Made by a program: the position numbers and the translations under genes | The notes under the pieces: generated by a model | Databases searched by the model: none | What the model saw: only the letters and a program-made list of their open reading frames with translations | Told to the model about the DNA's origin: nothing | NCBI GenBank assembly: GCA_903861055.1 | Contig: CAIOSU010000421.1 | Coordinates: 1 to 12,055 of the forward strand | Source: an uncultured bacterium | GTDB lineage: Bacteria > Bacteroidota > Bacteroidia > Chitinophagales > CAIOSU01 | Length of the DNA: 12,055 nucleotides | Direction of reading: 5' to 3' | Part shown: positions 7,702 through 12,055 of the stretch, one piece after another | How the letters are laid out: each line of letters opens with the position of its first letter | How positions within the stretch are numbered: the stretch's first letter is position 1

Positions 7702-7766
7702 CTACATTAGAGCCAATATTTATTTGAAAATCAAATAGTTAGACACTATAAACTATGACTTCAATT

Positions 7767-10625
7767 TTACTTCACCGTTGGGGTAATATTTAACACTACC
7801 TGCTTACTATCTCGTAATATAACAATTTCCACTGTTTTGTCTGGCTGTAAATCGCCCAGCACGTAAGTATAGTCGTAAACGTTTTTAATATCCTTACCAG
7901 CAAGTTTTATTATTACATCCCCGCCTTTTAATCCAGCCTTTTCGGCTGGGGCTCCGGTGCGAACGCCACTGAGCTTAACTCCCTCAACTTCGGCAACATA
8001 ATCGGGTATAGTGCCTAAGTATACACTAAATCCTTTGCTGCCAGCGCTCATGCTTTTGCTCATTTCTACCTTCAAATAGTCAATCCTATCGGCTTTTAGC
8101 AACTCTTCAACTATACCTTGGGCAAACTTAGCAATGCGCTCCATGCCAGCGTAATCAATCTTATCGGCATCGTCGCTCGGGCGGTGGTAATCGTCGTGTA
8201 TACCGGTAAATATTGCCAAAACAGGCACCCCAGCTTGATATAGGCTCATAGCATCGGTAGGCACATAAGGGTCATCTTGTAGGGTAAGATTGAAGCCAGC
8301 AGACACGTTGCGCTTCTCAATCATTTTCTTCCATGCCGATGAAGAGCCGAGACCTTGTAGTATAAGCTTGTTATCCTTTAGCCGGCCTACCATATCAAAA
8401 TTGATATATGCCTCTACATTCTTCATGTTAATCACACTATCAGCAGCCAATTTATGGCTGCCTACAAGACCAAGTTCTTCGCCACTCCAGAGCACAAATA
8501 CCAAGTTGCGGGTAAACAATTCAGGTTTATCTTTCTTTAATTGGGCAAAATACTCGGCTAACTCCATTACTGTTGCAGTGCCCGATGCATTGTCGTCGGC
8601 ACCATTGTGTATTTGCTGGATATCTTCGCCACTAGCTAACGAACTCGTTTCGCCATATCCCAAATGGTCATAGTGGCCACCAATAAAAATATACTTATCC
8701 GATTTGTTGTTAGCTGGTATCATACCCAATATGTTATAATCGGTTTTTTGTACCTTGTCTAGCCCTACCTCTAAGTCTATTTTTATATCTTTTAACGCTG
8801 TCTCATTTTTTAAATGCGGGTTAAACTCTTCGTACCGGCTTTTCAAGTCGGCAATGGTAAGTTTGGTGCTCGCGAGTAATTTATCGGCAACCGATGGGTT
8901 AATGCTAACAGCCACAATTCCACTGTTGCCCGGTGTATTTTCGTGGTGCACCGAGCCAAAGGTATTTTCAATTTCGCTTACGAAAACAACTGCAGTTGCA
9001 CCCAACTCACGCGCCACCAGTGCTTTGTAGCGAGGTGTGGCATACCGCAGGAGTTCCTTCTCATCTTCATCGCTTAAGTAAGGCGGTGTGCCATTTAGCA
9101 CCAGAACAATTTTACCTCTAACATCCAGTCCGTTGTAAGAATTATACTCAACGGCGCTCTTATCTGCCGATTTGATACCATAACCAACAAAAACCACATC
9201 GCCGCTGGCTTTACCGTTCAAACTAAACGATTGCGGCAACCAATGCGTAAACAATTCCATATATTGTCGCTTGCCATTGATAGTAATAGAGAACTTGCTT
9301 TGCTCTTTGTTCACTTTAGTGTTGGCTACAAACTCAAAAGCATATTTGTAATCTGGCAAACCAGCAACTGGTTGCAAACCAATTCCTTTAAATTGGCCGG
9401 AGATGTAACTTGCAGCGGCCTCTATACCCTTGCTACCCGTCATACGACCCTCAAGCGAGTCACTTGCCAGATACTCAACCTTCCGTTGCATTTCGGTGGC
9501 CTTAACAGCAGGGGTAAAGCCACTACCCTGCCCTTTCAACGGGGCTTTTTTAAGGGCATCTATTGCGGTAGTATGATTCCAGTTGGACAAAAACAACTGC
9601 GATGCGCCACCCGAAGTGCGCGTGCTGGTCCAAGCCAACTTACTGCCATCGGGCGAAAACACGGGCAAACCATCAAAACCATCGGTGTGGGTTATTTGCA
9701 CTGGTTCTTTTAGGCCAGCAGTATCAACTATGTAGAGTTCAAAGTTGCTGAACCCCAGTTTGTTGCTTGCAAAAATGATATACTCTTGTGTTGGATGATA
9801 ATAAGGTGCCCAGCTCATGGACTTAAACTCAGTAATCCGTTTCACATCGGTGCCATCAATATTCATAGTATAAATCTCAGCGCTCACGCCATCGGGTGTG
9901 AAGCGGCGCCAAATAATACGCTTTCCGTCGGGCGAAAAAAACGGACCACCATCATAACCACCATAATTGGTAAGGCGTTTTACATTTTTTCCATCAGCAT
10001 CCATGATGTATATCTCCCCATAAAAAGAAGGGTCAACTTCCAAAAGCTTTTGCTCTTCGGGGGTAAGCTTGCGGTTATAGACATCGCGCATAGAGCAAAA
10101 GGCAATTTTTTTGCCATCGGGGCTGTAACTGCCCTCGGCATCGTAGCCAACAACATTGGTTAAGTTCTTAGGGTTTTTACCGTCTTGTTCGGCAGCAAAA
10201 ATATCCATGGTTGCATCATAATCCCAGCTGTAGCGGCGCTTTTGTCCAATACTACGGAAATCAAGCTCATCCTTTTGCTTTTGTTTAGCTTTTGGGTCTT
10301 GGTGCGTTGACGAGTATAATATCTTGCTGCCCCCTCCCCACTGAAAGTAAGCGCAGGTGGTTTTGCCATCGCCTGTACTTACCAGTTCCACATCGCCGGT
10401 TTCTAAGTCAAGTGTATAAATCTGGTAAAACGGATTTTCATCCAAGCGCTCGCTTTGGAAAATAAGCTTCTTCCCATCTTCCGAAAAGTAACCTTCACCA
10501 GAGCGCTTGCCCTCGTAAATCAATTGGCGGGCATTCGTAATAAACGCCTGTTCTTTAACAGCATCGGTTTGGGCAAAGGCTGGGGCAGCCAATAATACCA
10601 ATAACAATAAGACAATGTTACGCAT
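7767..10625 (-). CDS. Secreted TolB-like propeller / M28 metallopeptidase / PDZ protein
   Basis: This is a 952-residue exported zinc aminopeptidase-type protein. The start at 10625 puts a signal peptide at residues 1-18 (MRNIVLLL...AFA, cleavage before Q19); the frame opens 19 codons earlier but that extension would bury the signal. Residues ~40-355 form a TolB-like propeller with PD40 motifs (FSEDGKKLIF at 47, YSPDGKKIAF at 167, FSPDGKRIIW at ~230, FSPDGSKLAW at 323). The M28 domain starts with VEYLASDSLEGRMTG (~383). A PA-like insert covers ~475-580 and the catalytic core ~631-846. Expected ligands are present: H651 (GGHYDH), D677 (GADDNASG), E716/E717 (SGEELG), D744 (NFDMVG) and H814 (YHRPSDD). 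A PDZ domain ends the protein (~866-949, APAEKAGLKGGDVI). It probably trims peptides in the periplasm or outside; the substrate is unknown. Confidence 0.96.
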   Translation of the reverse strand: MRNIVLLLLVLLAAPAFAQTDAVKEQAFITNARQLIYEGKRSGEGYFSEDGKKLIFQSERLDENPFYQIYTLDLETGDVELVSTGDGKTTCAYFQWGGGSKILYSSTHQDPKAKQKQKDELDFRSIGQKRRYSWDYDATMDIFAAEQDGKNPKNLTNVVGYDAEGSYSPDGKKIAFCSMRDVYNRKLTPEEQKLLEVDPSFYGEIYIMDADGKNVKRLTNYGGYDGGPFFSPDGKRIIWRRFTPDGVSAEIYTMNIDGTDVKRITEFKSMSWAPYYHPTQEYIIFASNKLGFSNFELYIVDTAGLKEPVQITHTDGFDGLPVFSPDGSKLAWTSTRTSGGASQLFLSNWNHTTAIDALKKAPLKGQGSGFTPAVKATEMQRKVEYLASDSLEGRMTGSKGIEAAASYISGQFKGIGLQPVAGLPDYKYAFEFVANTKVNKEQSKFSITINGKRQYMELFTHWLPQSFSLNGKASGDVVFVGYGIKSADKSAVEYNSYNGLDVRGKIVLVLNGTPPYLSDEDEKELLRYATPRYKALVARELGATAVVFVSEIENTFGSVHHENTPGNSGIVAVSINPSVADKLLASTKLTIADLKSRYEEFNPHLKNETALKDIKIDLEVGLDKVQKTDYNILGMIPANNKSDKYIFIGGHYDHLGYGETSSLASGEDIQQIHNGADDNASGTATVMELAEYFAQLKKDKPELFTRNLVFVLWSGEELGLVGSHKLAADSVINMKNVEAYINFDMVGRLKDNKLILQGLGSSSAWKKMIEKRNVSAGFNLTLQDDPYVPTDAMSLYQAGVPVLAIFTGIHDDYHRPSDDADKIDYAGMERIAKFAQGIVEELLKADRIDYLKVEMSKSMSAGSKGFSVYLGTIPDYVAEVEGVKLSGVRTGAPAEKAGLKGGDVIIKLAGKDIKNVYDYTYVLGDLQPDKTVEIVILRDSKQVVLNITPTVK

Positions 10626-10649
10626 GATGAGGTTTATATGATTAGACTG

Positions 10650-10677
10650 CAAAGTTCTCACTTGTAAGCCAAAGCAA
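10650..10677 (-). promoter_or_regulatory. Candidate promoter for the M28 peptidase gene
   Basis: On the minus strand TTG (10677-10675), 17 bp and GAACTTTG (10657-10650) match TTG-N17-TAnnTTTG with one mismatch. The ATG at 10625 lies 24 bp beyond. This placement also argues against the upstream ATG at 10682, which would be untranscribed. It overlaps the plus-strand promoter. Confidence 0.4.
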
Positions 10678-10689
10678 GGCATACATTTG
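10662..10689 (+). promoter_or_regulatory. Bacteroidota-type promoter for the J-domain gene
   Basis: TTG (10662-10664), a 17-bp spacer and TACATTTG (10682-10689) match the Bacteroidota consensus TTG-N17-23-TAnnTTTG exactly at the conserved positions. Transcription would begin a few bases downstream, giving a leader of about 170 nt before 10868. Confidence 0.5.
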
Positions 10690-10867
10690 TCACAATTGGG
10701 TCAAAATACACTAAAAGGGTAATAAGGAGATGCCCCATAAAATCCATTATCTTTATTATCCTAAACCTTTTGTGTTTACGAGGTTGTTATCACCGGCATA
10801 TGTGAGTGTGCATTCATAGTGTTAGATAGGAGCATAGCAAGATAATTGCAAACTGTATTAATTATAA

Positions 10868-12052
10868 ATGGGGCAGCAGCAAACTGACAATTACTACCGA
10901 ATATTGGGTGTGGAGCGCACTGCTACCGATGGGGTCATAAAAACGGCTTACCGAAAGCTGGTGCTTATGTACCACCCAGACAGAAGTAACGAGCCTAATG
11001 CGGTGGCCATTTTTACGCGCATACAACGCGCCTACGAGGTACTAAGCCACCCCATCCACCGGCAAGAATACGATCGTCAACTTGAGCTAAATGCCGAAAT
11101 AGCAAACAAATATGTAAACATTAAAACACGCTATGCGAGCCACAACATTGGCATGCATGTAAGCAAGCAAAACGTGCAAGTAGGCGAGCCGTTTACTGTA
11201 ATTTTCCGGTGTCCAAAACGCGTGCAAGCGTTTGACTTGCTAGGCATGGAACATTTTGAATTGGTAAGAAGGGTAGAACACGATATGCCTTACAAAGGCA
11301 CCATTGTTACCCAAGTGCACTTTGTGCTTAAAGCCATTAGCGAGGGACATCATACGTTAGGCCCTGCCAAAGCTATTTCGATGAATATCGAATATGTTTC
11401 GCCGGAAATAGTGATGGTAGTGACTGGGAATTATAAGAAGCCCAATTGGGCAGAGCGTGGTTTTTTTGGAAAGTATTACGCTGCCGTAATGATAGCCATT
11501 GCCCTTTTGCTACCCGCTATGGTGTTGTATAACGTGGCAGTTTATGGCATTAGAAAAAACAATGGCACCACAATAGGAGCATATTATCCATTTGAGAAGG
11601 TAATCAGTAGGTTCGAAAACGGTACATCGCCTTACCCATCCACTTACAACCCTGCCGATAGTTACTCGCACAACGGCAGCGTGGTTATAGAAAATGGATT
11701 TGATGTTGATGCCGTATTTGTGATACTAGATAAAAACGAGGTAATAATCAGGAACCACTTTGTAAGTGCTGGCTCTAATTATAAAGTAAATAATATTGCT
11801 GCCGGAGAATATTACTGGACCATTGTTGCAGGAAATAATTGGAACCCCAACATACCTTCGCCTGTTGAAGGTTATTTCGGCAACTTTAAAAATGGCATGC
11901 CATTTGGTAATCCTCAACCATTGCAATTTGAAGAAAAGAAAAATGACACTACCGTATTTTACTCCAAGTTTAAGTTGAAAATGGTTTCGGGCAGCACTGG
12001 AAGCTTCGTAAGTATGGAAAGTGACATGGGGTTTCATATCTTCAAATATTAA
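10868..12052 (+). CDS. Membrane-anchored J-domain protein
   Basis: This 394-residue protein has an N-terminal J domain (~7-71: NYYRILGV, then the HPD motif at 36-38 and AYEVLSHP...YDRQL), the part that stimulates Hsp70 ATPase. It lacks the Gly/Phe region and zinc fingers of true DnaJ. Residues ~92-187 form a beta-rich region (HVSKQNVQVGEPFTVIF, VHFVLKAISEGHHTLGP) that loosely recalls BatD-like sandwiches. A single transmembrane segment follows (~203-226, AAVMIAIALLLPAMVLYNVA). The C-terminal part (~240-394: GSVVIENGFDVDAVFVILD, AGEYYWTIVAGNNWNPN, GYFGNF) resembles a C-terminal domain I know from Bacteroidota J-domain proteins. By the J domain rule the N-terminus is cytoplasmic, so the C-terminal part would be outside. 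The start is the first in-frame ATG before the J domain; the gene stands alone here, divergent from the peptidase. Client and role are unknown. Confidence 0.93.
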   Translation: MGQQQTDNYYRILGVERTATDGVIKTAYRKLVLMYHPDRSNEPNAVAIFTRIQRAYEVLSHPIHRQEYDRQLELNAEIANKYVNIKTRYASHNIGMHVSKQNVQVGEPFTVIFRCPKRVQAFDLLGMEHFELVRRVEHDMPYKGTIVTQVHFVLKAISEGHHTLGPAKAISMNIEYVSPEIVMVVTGNYKKPNWAERGFFGKYYAAVMIAIALLLPAMVLYNVAVYGIRKNNGTTIGAYYPFEKVISRFENGTSPYPSTYNPADSYSHNGSVVIENGFDVDAVFVILDKNEVIIRNHFVSAGSNYKVNNIAAGEYYWTIVAGNNWNPNIPSPVEGYFGNFKNGMPFGNPQPLQFEEKKNDTTVFYSKFKLKMVSGSTGSFVSMESDMGFHIFKY

Positions 12053-12055
12053 CTG

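Larger units (their letters stand above)
7390..7766. other. AT-rich intergenic region between two minus-strand genes
   Basis: This 377-bp gap has no convincing gene on either strand. It holds a hairpin followed by a T-rich tract just after the peptidase gene, an inverted repeat, a direct repeat, and the leader of the giant gene. I found no exact TAnnTTTG on the minus strand; the nearest is TTTATTTG (7419 to 7412), with no TTG at the expected distance upstream. Confidence 0.7.
10626..10867. promoter_or_regulatory. Divergent intergenic region between peptidase and J-domain genes
   Basis: This 242-bp region separates the two divergent starts. It contains back-to-back promoter-like elements on opposite strands close to the peptidase start, leaving a long (~175 nt) untranslated leader for the J-domain gene. 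No gene is convincing in it. Confidence 0.6.

Noticed and set aside
9231..9713. A 160-residue plus-strand open frame
   Set aside because: It is antisense to the propeller and M28 N-terminal region of the peptidase and has no domain-like content.
10626..10682. N-terminal extension of the peptidase to an ATG at 10682
   Set aside because: The 19 extra residues would precede a textbook signal peptide starting at 10625, and the candidate promoter lies inside the extension.
10730..10819. A 29-codon plus-strand frame preceded by AGGAG
   Set aside because: The AGGAG abuts the ATG with no spacing, the peptide has no recognisable features, and Shine-Dalgarno sequences are little used in this lineage.
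11726..12037. A 103-residue minus-strand open frame opposite the J-domain gene
   Set aside because: It is a shadow of the well-supported plus-strand coding sequence.

Overview
The window looks like a chromosomal segment from a member of the Bacteroidota. The signs are signal peptides ending in ...FAQ, a giant Thr/Ser/Asn-rich secreted protein built of beta-helix and Ig-like modules, an M28 peptidase with an N-terminal TolB-like propeller and C-terminal PDZ, a TAnnTTTG-type promoter, weak Shine-Dalgarno sequences and AT-rich intergenic DNA. Nothing supports a finer placement. I see no RNA genes, insertion sequences, CRISPR arrays or phage genes.

Layout. (1) Positions 7389 down to 1, minus strand: one uninterrupted reading frame of 2463 codons that runs off the left edge. 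It encodes a giant exported surface protein. The order is signal peptide, CUB-like domain, three tandem units of [CARDB-like Ig domain + right-handed beta-helix], a fourth Ig domain without a helix, an Ig_7-like module split by a ~150-residue insert, and ~70-residue Cys-containing Ig-like repeats continuing past the edge. (2) 7390-7766: AT-rich intergenic DNA with a likely terminator for the upstream gene and a repeated leader motif. (3) 10625 down to 7767, minus strand: a secreted TolB-propeller / M28 metallopeptidase / PDZ protein of 952 residues with all expected zinc ligands. (4) 10626-10867: a divergent promoter region. (5) 10868-12052, plus strand: a single-pass membrane J-domain protein of 394 residues.

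How they fit. The giant protein and the peptidase are both exported, but the 377-bp gap with a candidate terminator suggests separate transcripts. The J-domain gene is divergent from the peptidase and may share its control region. Any functional link between the three is inference. The giant protein most resembles Bacteroidota adhesin-like or type IX-secreted proteins. Its sorting signal, if present, lies beyond the left edge.

I found no clearly new defence or mobile system. The most unusual items are the modular triplication inside the giant gene and the membrane J-domain protein with domains on both predicted sides of the membrane.
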